From Ulva prolifera (Eukaryota; Chlorophyta; Ulvophyceae; Ulvales; Ulvaceae), in contig CM041196.1 of assembly GCA_023078555.1 (NCBI GenBank), forward strand, positions 8,567,985 through 8,631,984: a DNA stretch of 64,000 nt, in the 5' to 3' direction. A program made the position numbers and the translations under genes. Position 1 is the first letter of the stretch. Every line of letters begins with the position of its first letter. The notes beneath the pieces were generated by a model that did no database searches, had not been told where the DNA came from, and was given only the letters and a program-made list of their open reading frames with translations. Shown piece by piece: positions 26,063-37,183 of the stretch.

Positions 26063-28356
26063 CTAATTTGCAACAATCTCGACTATAACTTGTCCAAACG
26101 CCTCGTCACAGCGCATGCTCACATTCACAGCCGCATGTGACCCATTGACAGTGCCGTTTGCGCCACTGCTTGGGCCGGCTTCATCTCCATCATCGTTATC
26201 ATCTGCCTCCTCAGCTACCACCTCACCCTGCAACTTACGCTTCTGCTTGCTCTCGTAGTCTTCTTTCTTTGCAGATACTTTTTCAACTAATCCCGGAATG
26301 TCTGCTACTGTGCTTGGCACTGGCAGACGCATCTTCCCGAGGACACTAAGTGTCTCCATGTCCAGGTTCACACGACCACTGTCGCCGTTGGTGTGAGTTT
26401 TCTTGCACGATTTCCCCCCTTTCTTCTTACCTGCACCAATTGACAGGAAATGCATATCATATTGCTGCCATGCCAAAGTAACAAAATGCTGCGGCCAAAA
26501 TTCCCCGCACAACTCAGAAACTGCTTCTGTAAGATTAGAACTTGGTTCGCATCAGACTTGCCACCACAGCACATTCACACAACAGGATGTGCGCCACACC
26601 CTTGGACCTAGAAGTGGTGAATACATCATTGCTATCGGCGTCTTTTTTCTTGAAGGCGACCATGCCATCCAGCTCCAGCGGAGCAGCGGTCGCAGGCGCC
26701 GCTGCCTCTTCTGCTGGGCGCTCATACTGCTTGCACCACAGCAGCAGCTGATCGCAACGCATTAACTCAAGGCTGAACGGGGCGCCCTTCGTTTCTAGCT
26801 CACGCTGCGCGCGCTGCTCCTCTTTTGCTTTCTGATCAGCCTCACGTTCTGCACGCCTGCATGCCAAACAAACCATTCCAGGCATCAGCCATTAGGACAC
26901 AGTTGCAGAAAAGATCTCGTGGCTGCTTGTTTGGCAACTTTGTGTACATAATTGTCGCACACTATCCTTTCTGTCTCAAACAAAAAACCTTGCAAGCCAG
27001 CAATACCAGCCAATGGATGCTCATCGCTTGCAATGCGTGACATGGCAGAACCAAACATAATGGTGGACGGGCCTGCCTGTGGCAACAACGACCGAAAATG
27101 GACGCACCGTTCTGTCATCACTTTATCCATGGTGACTTTCCATTCAGCCATTGCAGCTTTGAATGTTTCAAACTGTTCAGAGTAATCTGCGTTGATCTCG
27201 GTTGTCTTGTCCCTGAGTTGTCTCACCACGGTTAGGCACACTTCACGCTCTTGGCGCAATCGATCAATTGCAGGCTGAGATTCCACGATCTTGGCACGCA
27301 AGTCCTCAACTGCTGCCCGTTCTGTCTGCTCTCGGGACAGAACCTCCTTCAGCTCTTTGGTGTGTTTCTGTAACTCTTCTTCAAGAGAGGCTGCAAGATT
27401 CTTCCCCCCCGCAGCACCGCGAGCTGCTGAAGGCTCTTTTTCTCCTGTCAGGGCCTGCCACGAAGAGTGCAAGCCTTGGATCCGGGCACAAATGCGGTCA
27501 CGCTCTGAGGGATCCTGTTCCGCCTCAACCTTCTCACGCAGGCGCTCCATCTGCAGTATGATGTCATCTGGTGTAAGGTTGACTCCCACTCCTTTAGATA
27601 CCTTTGCAGTTGCAGCCTTGGGGTTGCGCAGATCTTCCAGTCTCTTTTGGCAGTTAGCCTTCAGCTTCTGCAAGGGGGAATTGCGGGTGATGATTGGAGG
27701 AGGGGGGATTACCCGTTGCCCGAACACATCAAATATGCATGAAAACATTGATACATGAACGCTTTGTAAAGAGGCACCGCCGCTTGTCGTTTGGCCATGT
27801 TGTTCTACAGCATGATGTGCTGCGGATCTCGGTGCGAGCTCCCGGACTGCCGACTCGTGTCCGGCCAGAACTGGACACCCCAACAGCTGAGAAAATTCGA
27901 GGATATTCCACACATGTTCAAGGCATTGTGCTGAGCTTCGAGGCTGTGGTGGTATGGGGAAAGAGCATCTAAGCGTCTAGGCAGCGACGCTGGGAGCACA
28001 TCGCTTTGCAATAGTCACAATCCTGTATCCGGCGCTTCCGACCATACTGGAAGGCACCATCGTGAAGACTTGTTCAAGCATACGTAACATACCTCGAGTT
28101 GAGTGCGGCTGTGCATTGTGTTCGCAAGTGTACGCTTGAGGCTCTCGAGTTTATTGTTTGCTTTCGCTTCATTGACCAGACCATCGATCTCTGCAGCTTT
28201 CGCTTTTGCAACTTTGTCGTACTCGTTTATTTTGTCACGAAGCTTTTGGAGCTTCTCATCTCGGGCATCAAAGTCAGGTCTAGTTGGCTTGCGCGGGATT
28301 TTGGGCGCCCTGGATTGTGGTGCGCTCACAGGCGCAACATCATCGTCACTGGTCAT
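26063..28356 (-). CDS. BFR1-like coiled-coil mRNP protein
   Basis: Four exons: 28356-28093, 27667-26901, 26856-26600 and 26430-26063, giving 551 residues. The N-terminus is short and acidic (MTSDDDVAPVS), followed by a basic stretch (KIPRKPTRPDFDARDEKL) and long heptad-rich coiled coils (residues about 30-330). Next comes a highly charged helix (AEREADQKAKEEQRAQRELE) and a C-terminal element MRLPVPSTVADIPGLVEKVS. This last part matches the short domain ending yeast Bfr1-type proteins (pattern L-x-x-P-x-x-x-x-D-V/I-P). Bfr1 associates with polysomes and mRNPs near the ER and affects nuclear segregation. The order of parts fits; residue identity is low, as is usual for coiled coils, so the assignment rests on architecture plus the C-terminal block. 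The exon 3 acceptor is preceded by GCATGCAG. The junction after exon 2 (CAACT|GTGTCC) is plausible but not strong. Confidence 0.7.
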
Positions 28357-29897
28357 GGACGTGAAGCCGTATCAGCGTCGGCCTAACAGTTCCACGCGAT
28401 CGTGGAATAGATACAACCAGCTAAACTTCGCGATGTTCCACGGTGCATGCCACTACACTAAATGTACAATGCCGGTTGCAGTATTACTTTCAAGATTCAC
28501 AACCAGTTACCACCCACATTCCACTGCGATGCTGCGCTGCTGCACAGCAAGTCCGTATGCTCGGTCCGGAGTTCGCCCTGTCGCAGTAAGTGGGGCATCG
28601 GTTCACGGGGCCCGTGGAGAGGGGGGCTCCAAGCACGGCGGAATCCCGATGGCCAGGCAGCGCGTCATCCGGCAGCAGCGGAACCATGTGTGGCAATGAC
28701 GCGTGCAGCACCGCAAGTTTGAATTCATTGGCAATCGGCATATCGAGGCGTGATGAACTCAGCTGTGCCCGGAACGTTGCAAACGCTGCATATGCAGGCC
28801 ACAATGTGCAGATTTGGAAGAGTCGTGTTAGTGCTGGGGGCTCGCCGAGCCCACATAGCACGTTACAAAGGAGTGCCAAACAGACCATCCTTGTATCGTG
28901 TGCAGCTGCAGGGATGGATGCACTCTCCTAACCTGCATACCACGACACAGGGGCAGACATGACAGCAATGCCGCACACAGCAAACCCAGCAACTAGCCTT
29001 TAAACACATCTAGGCAGGAAGATGAGTTGTTGTGTGCCATCCTCGAGGTTGTGTACATGTGCAAGCTGCAGCATATGTGAACATGTTCTCTGAACAGCAT
29101 GTGAAGTGGTAATGTCCAGTGGTGAACCTGGAAGGGCCAAAACACCCAGTTGGGCATCACGCCAAGCTGGAGGCCCGGTTATATGTATACAATTATGAAG
29201 CAGACATGTATAGGAGATAGCATGGTTTGCATAGGTGGCACACAGCTCTCTATGATCATCTGTCTCACGAGATAGTTGCGTCAGAACAATCATAGCAAAA
29301 CTCTACCACTGCATGGACCTCATCATTTGAATTACGCTTTACAGACGACCGGCAGCCTCATGTGGTGCACTGTCTTCCAGGAGGCCACTTGGCAGATCTG
29401 TAGGGCTTGCCTTAACCATGATTAGAACAGGTCACTTGGGACCGCTGCTGGGCAGCAGCAACGGCCACTTATAGGCCACTTATAAGACTGTGTCCCGCAT
29501 CACATATGCATGGGTCAATTGAAACACACACGACTGATCAACATGTCCAGCATGTGTTGTGTGCGTGTGGAACCAACCCTACTTCACCTTCGCCAAGGCG
29601 TGTCACGCCTGTCCGGAAGACATCAAGAGTACATTACAAGCTACAGCGATCGCGATGCATGCCGTACATTCTTGTTTATAAATCGTCATCACTTGCACCA
29701 CTTAGTTCTACTTCCAGGCAGAAGAAATGTTATTGGCCTGGCACTGAGATCTGAAACCTGCCCAGTGATATGCTGGGCGGGCTGCACGTGAATGGTCCCG
29801 CTCGCTCAGGACCTGAAGCCAACCCACATTTGTGCCGGTGATCATAACCCTGTTATCATGATCAACAGAGGCATGTGGCCACTGCAGCGCCATGGCG
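28357..29897. other. Intergenic, about 1.5 kb
   Basis: This lies between the BFR1-like start and the end of the cyclic-nucleotide-binding gene. It includes a tandem pair of ggccacttata near 29463-29487. Open frames at 28490-28888 (minus) and 28103-28699 (plus) overlap each other and resemble nothing. No gene supported. Confidence 0.4.
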
Positions 29898-32800
29898 TCA
29901 GAGCTGCCCGGGGCATCGCACCTGTCTCACCAGCTCTGTTCTGAAGCGCTCCCACCTCAAATGCCTACACAGACAAAGACACAGCAGTCCATGATTGCCA
30001 TTTGTCATACAATGACATCTGGTCACAGATCGCAGAAGCAGAGCTGAGGCCTTTGATGTCTGGCAACACATGTAGGAGCATATCCCGCGTCGGTCTGTTC
30101 AAAAGGGCAAGCTAAGTTCGTGAATGAACTTGAGTGCAAGGTGCTGGTCCTGCCACGGATAATGTTGATGCACATGGCTGTGCTCGCTGGAAAGTGGCTG
30201 GAGAAGGTGCACTCCTGAGCACGATGAGACACACCATGATGACCGACATCCCCACTTGCACGTGTGTATCAGGTCTGTAAATGTGGGTGTGAAGCACACA
30301 CGACCATTGCAGCTGCACGTGGCTACGCTCGAATAACAGGTAGCAGAGTGTTCAGATGTACAGGCCTAGGTGCGCCGACCATCATAGGGAATCAGCTAGG
30401 CAGTGGTCGAAACTTGGCCGCCTCAACATAGAGGGGCGTTTGCCCCCGAGCTGGTGTGTGGAACAGCCTACCTTTGGATGTGGAGTCAGCGCTAAAAATG
30501 GTGAGATCAGAGGATCAACCCACAGGTTTCGTCTTTTCTATGTACGCAGGTCTATGCTACAGTAGCATCGACTAGCAACCGCGAAGAGCTCTCGCCCCGT
30601 AGTCACCACCCTCAGGTGTCAGCACACAATGGTGCTGAGAGTTTGTGGCCTGACAAGCAGGAGGCCAGTACAAATACACAGCCATCTGTATCATGGCCAG
30701 TCATGTATGCAATCATAGTCACCACTGAAGAGGACATGGTGCGCAAGGCGCCTTGGACTCACCTGTAAAACTGCTCTTTCAAGCGCTCTTCTTGTATGTC
30801 GCCAACAACTGAGTACTTTGTGAAGCCTGAGAGGTCCTCCGGCCGCACCATCTTCAGTACATCCCACTTGTGCAGGACAAGCACCGAAGCTGTTGTGCTT
30901 GCAATCACACTGGTGGTGCACTTGGGGACCTTACTGAGACACTGCTCTCCAAAAAACTCCCCGTGGCCAGCCGTTGCTATCTGCGGCAGACAGAAGATTT
31001 CACAGTGCAGCGTGACATTGATTCCAGGCGGAGACAACTGTATCTGTCTTCGAATGTTGGCCCTGGCAAGGTTCTGGTGCAGATTGTGGGCTTGTATACG
31101 GCAGGGTAACAGCTAGGATTTTGATCATGCCTGACAGTAGGAGCAGCGTCCGCTGGACAGCTGGACAGCATGGCGGCACCAGCACCGAAATATCATGAAC
31201 TTCTGACGTAGACTGAAGCATTCAATGTACGCACCTCCAGGAAGAGCCGGTCACCGACCTCGCAGCGTGTGGCATGCTGGAACGCTTTGGCCAGGTCAGT
31301 TGTCATGTGAGACGTTTGATTCTCCGTCACAGCTCGGTCCAGCACCATGAAGAACCCACTCTTCCTGGACTGTTCGATCTTGGTCACAGCTCGTTGCAAC
31401 TACAGACGCACATGCACTGTTTCATGCGTGCGCCGATGGCAACCCAGCCTTGCCACAGTCACATTCCAAGTTGCATGATCACAGACCAACCCCAATATGT
31501 GACAAAATCAGAGAGCTACAGATTGGGGCTAAAGCATGCCTTGGCATGGGCGCTGGCAACCAGGCGCCTGCGCTCTGCTGCACTTCTCAGCTTTTGGGGG
31601 TCCTGTTTAATGTACGTGCGGACGGGGCTGGCCACATGAGCGAATCTTGCTGACACAGCAGCCTGACGCTTGAACGGATCATCTTGCGGCATGAATTCAT
31701 CGGGGTCAAAAACTTCCGAGCGCCTTGGGAGCTCCCTACATAGAGGTCCAGTTTTGCATGCACCAATCAACTCCAACGCTGCGGACCCCTGAGCCTTGAA
31801 GACCAGGATGATCTTGTTTCCAACAGTTGCTGGATCCTGATGCATCGATGTTGCCAGGACAGACGTGTATCCAAACCAGCTTACTTGCATCCACTGTACC
31901 ACACATGTGACCCATGCATCAGACCATATGCAGGGCTGGGCCACTGGCTCTGCAGCTCACCGTATCAACTTCACATGCCCTTTCTGAAGTATGTAAACAT
32001 CTTCAACCTCCTGATCTTGCTGCAAAATCACTGAATTGGGCAGAAACTCCCGTGGCATACAAACAAGCGTCAAAGCACGTAGTGTGGACTCCGGCAAATG
32101 TTGAAACACCGCCATCTTCTGTAACAGATTCATCTTGTCAAGATTGGCTTGTCCATTCTGGTCCTTGATGAATCTGCAGCATCTATCACGCAGTGTGGCC
32201 TTCATAACACCACCGACATTCTACATTGATAGCGGCCAGGATGACATATGGGCGATGCATCTGTGAACGCACTATCTGCTCCTGTAACATATCAGTCTCG
32301 TTCAAGAGGTCGCCAGCAACAGAAGGGATGCCATTGTCAGCACTGTGAGCAAATGGCACGCACTGTTCGTACGCTGTTTGATGCAAGACTGCAAAAGCAG
32401 TGTCCTCGCGGCACTGACATGAGGCTCTTCTTATTGATTTGGGCTCCATTAGCGCAAGATCACCGAACGATCCTCCCGGCCCGAGCACTGCTATCTGTGA
32501 CTCCGTGCCTGTGGTCGGATCTTGCACGAGCACACTCACACTGCCTTTGAGAATGATGAAAAATTCACGACCTTCTTCACCCTGGGTTATGGCGTTGACT
32601 CCCAACTCCAATTTACGATACCCCAGGTGCTGCAAATCTGAGGTTGTCAGACCAGCAGCATTGCAGCATCGCGTCGCTGCTGCTAGGCAGGTGGCAGGGT
32701 CAACACAAGCTATGGCGCACAGACAATTAAAGAAGACTCCAGCATGTGCAACAAAAGACGTAACATATGGAAGCATAAGGTGGTATGAAGATATGACATG

Positions 32801-33351
32801 CATGCCGCAGAGCACTGTGCAGAGTGGCACACAACACATAACCATATGCGCAGCCTCACCTGTGCAATTCCAGACAAGGCATCCGGTGGAAGCTCTTGTA
32901 GCAGCTTCACCTTTAATAGCATCTTCTGCAGCGCCTGAATGTCCTCCGGACTCCTGTGCTGTGGTCTGCGTGGAAGGGGCGCAATCAGTCGACGGTTGCT
33001 AGCGTTCAGACACTGTCTGCATGATACGTGAAGGAATTTTCTCACCTCTTCTGTAGCGCAGTCTCCTCGATCCCGTAGAGAGCCCCGAAAGGCACCTCAG
33101 GATCAAGGCTGTCCACTGTGTCGCAAACTGCTTCGGCATGGGCGGACAAAGGCTGGCGGAAGTCATCGTTATTCGCCTACGTAGCAACTTTGACGTGAAA
33201 TTAGCGTTCGCCCATTCTCGCGATGATCACAGCTGTGATAGCAGAACGATACCTCTGGTTCTCCGGAGCCGTTCGCTGGAGATTTTCCTTCCAGCTTATT
33301 GCTAAGCTCTCCACGAGGGCTGAGACCAATTGTAAGTAGTGTTGGGGCCAT
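29898..33351 (-). CDS. Soluble protein with two cyclic-nucleotide-binding (CNB) domains
   Basis: Clear exons: 33351-33253, 33176-33046, 32965-32860, 32629-32364, 32173-31961, 31399-31235, 31037-30763 and 29964-29898 (stop). An exon around 31510-31840 (frame containing VGNKIILVFKAQG) is certain in content, but its edges are unresolved. CNB1 has HLGYRKLELG, GREFFIILKGSVSV and a phosphate-binding cassette GGSFGDLALMEPKSIRRAS with the expected Arg-Ala. CNB2 begins LLQKMAVFQHLPESTLRAL and EVEDVYILQKGHVKL. It is then interrupted by about 160 residues before GHGEFFGEQCLSKVP and IASTTASVLVL. Its cassette lacks the Arg (KCTTSV), so binding at site 2 is doubtful. The end RHLRWERFRTELVRQ resembles tails of CNBD2-type proteins. 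There are no membrane segments and no kinase domain. I infer a cyclic-nucleotide sensor or scaffold, perhaps ciliary; the nearest relatives are uncertain. Confidence 0.75.
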
Positions 33352-36300
33352 GTCTGCGACTCAAGCGATTGTTGCCCAGGTTGGAGATGACGAGATCCCA
33401 AGTGCCACAATCGAGCAGAGCTGTTGCCTGCCTTGCAGCACAGCTGCACTGGTAGCGACTGTCAGTTCCGCGACAAAGTAAGTGTTCAGTCCAAATTTTG
33501 CCATCTCTGCAGCCGAGGACTTCACAAACGTGAAGTTGACGTTCTCGCGATTAATCGACGCGACTTGTGCAGGGGACCACATGGCAGACCACGCCCACAA
33601 TGGCATACGCCTCGGCACCCCTGCATTGTTGAGCTGTTCCAACGTTGAGTGAGCAGCAAACTGTAGCATGCGGGCGAGTGTGTGTGCACGTTTCAGCTGC
33701 AAAGGACTTCATCAGAGTGCTGATGCATGGTGGAGATCTGCGTAAAACACTGCTGAATCTGCTGCCACATGGACGCCAACACCTGCTGCCACTGCTGCCA
33801 TCCCTCTGCCCAAGCCTGCGATATACCTGGGCACCTGCTCGACATCATCGGAGACACTTTTCGCACGACATGGCCCGGCCAGACGGACGACTTCGCCTGC
33901 CGGAATGCATCTGCACAATTATTGAAGCGGATGTGGGCTGGGCCCAGCTGGGATGAGAGGCCAGCGCCTCAAGCACGGTTCACCTTCTGGGCCCCAGTCC
34001 ACCAGGCGCGGAATGTTCCGTCCGGATCAATAGCGCACAGCAGCTTTCAGTGCATGACAGCAGCCGCCTGCACCTGCAGCCAAGCACAGCACTTGCTGCT
34101 GCATGGCTGTGATATTTGCCACAGCCGCAGTGCGGTAGCGGTGTGTGGCAATCCAGTGATATGACTGCCACACCACTGTATTGCCACACGGGCACCCGCA
34201 CAGTGCGAGGCAGCCGCAGCAAGGGTGTGTGAAGGGGCCCGTACAGCACCCTGTGCCAGCGACCAACCTGCAAATACATTCTCCAGTGCAAAACTCGTGC
34301 CGCGCAGTGGTACATGCTATGCTGTCCTTCAAACATGTTGGCACACGTGCGCGGTCATGCAGTACGTGGAGCGTCTGGAGATGCTCGAGCGGATCCAAAC
34401 GATGATGGGCCCGCCAGGCGGGAGCCATCATACGCACTTGCACATCACGTCCGTGCAGACCTAATACCTCTCTGGGCATGATATAATGGTATACGTATAC
34501 CACGTGCACCTCGTGCCGCCCGGCCGCTTCAGGCTATGCCCTCTTCACACTGACGTTGCATGGGTATCAGCCTGCATTTGTGTGCACCCGGCCTGGTCAA
34601 ACCACCTCATGATCTGCAGTGGACACGCATGATCATAGCTAGCAGTTCACCAACGCGGTCTGAGTGGGAGTCAACTGCTTGGGCCCTGCCTGTCGAAACA
34701 TCGAAACAAATTCGAATCAGCTGTGCGATGCCGATGCACGCGAGGGTGGTACTCTGGCGCAGAAGGTGGTGTGTGAGCAGGTCTCCGCTCAAGCAGCAAG
34801 GCCCCATGCCCCACCCCTCACTCCTCGCCCCACCGACGCGTGAGGTCTGGTCGCGACTGCAGGTCTCGAAGGCTGAGCACGCTAGTGGCATGTAAATCAC
34901 ACCATATCACATCGAACTACGGCAAGTGCCAACAGACAGGTGAACGGTATCATCCCAGATCTACAATCGTACACGCGGCATGTGAACGGGAAACAGCTGA
35001 CATGAGCTGCACTCCATAACAGAGCACTGCCGACCAGATGGTTTGCAGCACAGCTCACGACGGCCAGCGTCATGCAGCTCACGCAACTGATTCGAAGGAG
35101 GTCGCCAACATAGCCAGCATATGCAGTTGGGGACAGAGCTGTAAGCTCAGATGGTCGTATGCATCAGTGAGCATCATGGGATCAGCCATGGCCACTGTAA
35201 CTTCATTTTCGAGCTCTCCACACCTGCAGGTTACTCTGATTGCACTTGTGTATAGCTCGGCGCCCCGGTTGCACCCGAAGCTGCGTGGAGGCGTCGATGG
35301 GAGCTTCACGGCATGTGTGCAGTGCACACAGGCGCAGCGTGTTACCTGTCATGACGCTGTCGACAGCAGACTTCTGGTGCGTTGTCGCGTCACAGCAGGC
35401 AGAACCTCGTGCACGAACAGCTGTTGTGCAAGCTGCGACTAAGCTCGGCCACGGACTCGTGCTCAGGATCATTGGTACATACCGGTTGACGTGAGCTGGC
35501 ACGTGGTATCCACGAGTGTACAAGGAGCACCCATCTGAAATTATCTATGGCACAGTTGCAAGTTCAAGCATATGCTGCACCGCTGCAGCCTATCTGTCTG
35601 GCGTGCAAGTCATAGTACGGCAGTGCAGCGGCACTTGCTCCTGCCGCACTGACAAAATGTCACAACAGCTTGTGGGCATCGTGCCCGATTGATAGCGGAC
35701 ACGCAGCTAATGAGTAATTCCATACCGGTGTGCTGCAACATTGCCTCCCGCTTGCCAGGCCTTCTGCAACTTGGCCTCGCCCACGCGGGGCCACGCATGT
35801 CTTGACCTGATGTACGGCGGTGGTGCCGGTGGTGGCTTTCCGGCTTGTTCTAGCTGCAGCTGTGACGTCGCGGTTGGCTGCTCCATGCACATGGGTCTGT
35901 AGTCATGTCTGGGGTTGCGGCCCTGTCTCAGAGATACGGGGGTACAACCCCAGAGATACGGGGCCCTGATTGTGCTTCGAATTCAACCCGGACGCGCTCG
36001 AGCACCTGCGGCAATCTTCAAGGTGTAGCTTGAGGCGCGCGGCCCATGCTATCTGTGGATATCTCTAATTATCTTTCACTATTATAGATATCCTCTGGCG
36101 ATATCAGAGAGGCCTAGCGAGGTGACACGGGATCACGGCGATCATGAGATATGCTGACGTGTCGAAAGCAGTGCATCACCCGAAATAGGCCTCGGCCTGG
36201 TATGTCGTTGCACCACAATAACGCCGCTTGTGTGCGATCGCGACGGACATTTACAAGTGTGGGCATAGGTGCAGTGGAAGCAGCCTGTCGACCTGCAGCA

Positions 36301-37181
36301 AAATCAATCTGCCCACCGCCGGCAACATACGGACAACACATGTGTACAGCTGCATGTGACCGTCGACGGACGTGCACGTGTACTCTCTTCCACGTGGCCG
36401 CGATCAGAGGTTGTGCTGCTGATTCGAAAACTACGGTGTAGGTTCGGGACCTACCGTCGGAATGCACATTCATGCGATCTTCTTGCAAAGCGCGTCGATG
36501 GCGGCGTGCATGCAGGCCCCACAAACTTGAACACCATTGATATAGGTGGTGCGTCGCATCATTTGTAGACGCCTGGCCAGGGCATGCGCAAACAAGCAAG
36601 CACGGCCACATCCGTACAGACACTGATGTACGTATTCAGACAGGCGGTGAGTCCAGCTGGCTGACAAACGTACAGCTGTCGATACGTGCTGACTGTAAGC
36701 ATGGGGCTTGTCAGCGTCCCGTGAATTCGTCCTGCCGGCGGCCAGGACAGGGACGCGGTGCAGTCCAGGGCTCCTCACGAACAGCCCGCAGACAATACGT
36801 GCGGAGGCCAATATCGAAGTACTTGAAGCAGCATGCTGGAAATTCTGCAATGCACTCAAACATAGATCAACTATTTCATACAGCCCTTTATTTCTTATTT
36901 CATCTGATGACCGGGCCAGCATTGACAGTCTGTCTGCAACACCGACAGTCTGTCTCGCGTAACCAGCGCAGTTCTGGCTGTTACGCCTGACGTCCATGAC
37001 ATAGAATTGCCATCTAATATCTGCAGAGGTGGTGGGCGTTCTTTCGATACAATCCAGTTGATCCAGCAGTACCAACGTGTTTGCCGTTGGCGTGTCACGT
37101 TGTTGCACGCCGTAGCAATTGTTGATGCTGTAAAATTTTGACGCTCTAATTTGATTCCGCGACTGTTTTCGCTGCCGGAAC
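33352..37181. other. Longest gene-poor stretch, about 3.8 kb
   Basis: This separates two divergent genes (the CNB-domain gene on minus, bestrophin on plus). It contains repeated words such as CAGAGATACGGGG twice at about 35925-35960 and a cluster of GATATC palindromes at about 36058-36105. It also has a 237-codon open frame on minus at 36470-37183 that overlaps the bestrophin start by two bases. No family is recognisable in that frame or in those at 33361-33702 and 34027-34509. No terminal repeats or transposase signature was found. Confidence 0.4.
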
Positions 37182-37183
37182 AT
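36470..37183 (-). CDS. Candidate orphan open frame, 237 codons, function unknown
   Basis: An uninterrupted ATG-to-stop frame (MFRQRKQSRNQ to ALCKKIA) lies in DNA of middling base composition, where frames this long are not expected often by chance. It has no signal peptide, clear membrane segment or motif I recognise, and is rich in Arg, Ser and Cys. Its ATG overlaps the bestrophin ATG on the other strand, which argues against both being real starts. It may be a chance frame or one exon of a larger gene. Confidence 0.15.
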   Translation of the reverse strand: MFRQRKQSRNQIRASKFYSINNCYGVQQRDTPTANTLVLLDQLDCIERTPTTSADIRWQFYVMDVRRNSQNCAGYARQTVGVADRLSMLARSSDEIRNKGLYEIVDLCLSALQNFQHAASSTSILASARIVCGLFVRSPGLHRVPVLAAGRTNSRDADKPHAYSQHVSTAVRLSASWTHRLSEYVHQCLYGCGRACLFAHALARRLQMMRRTTYINGVQVCGACMHAAIDALCKKIA

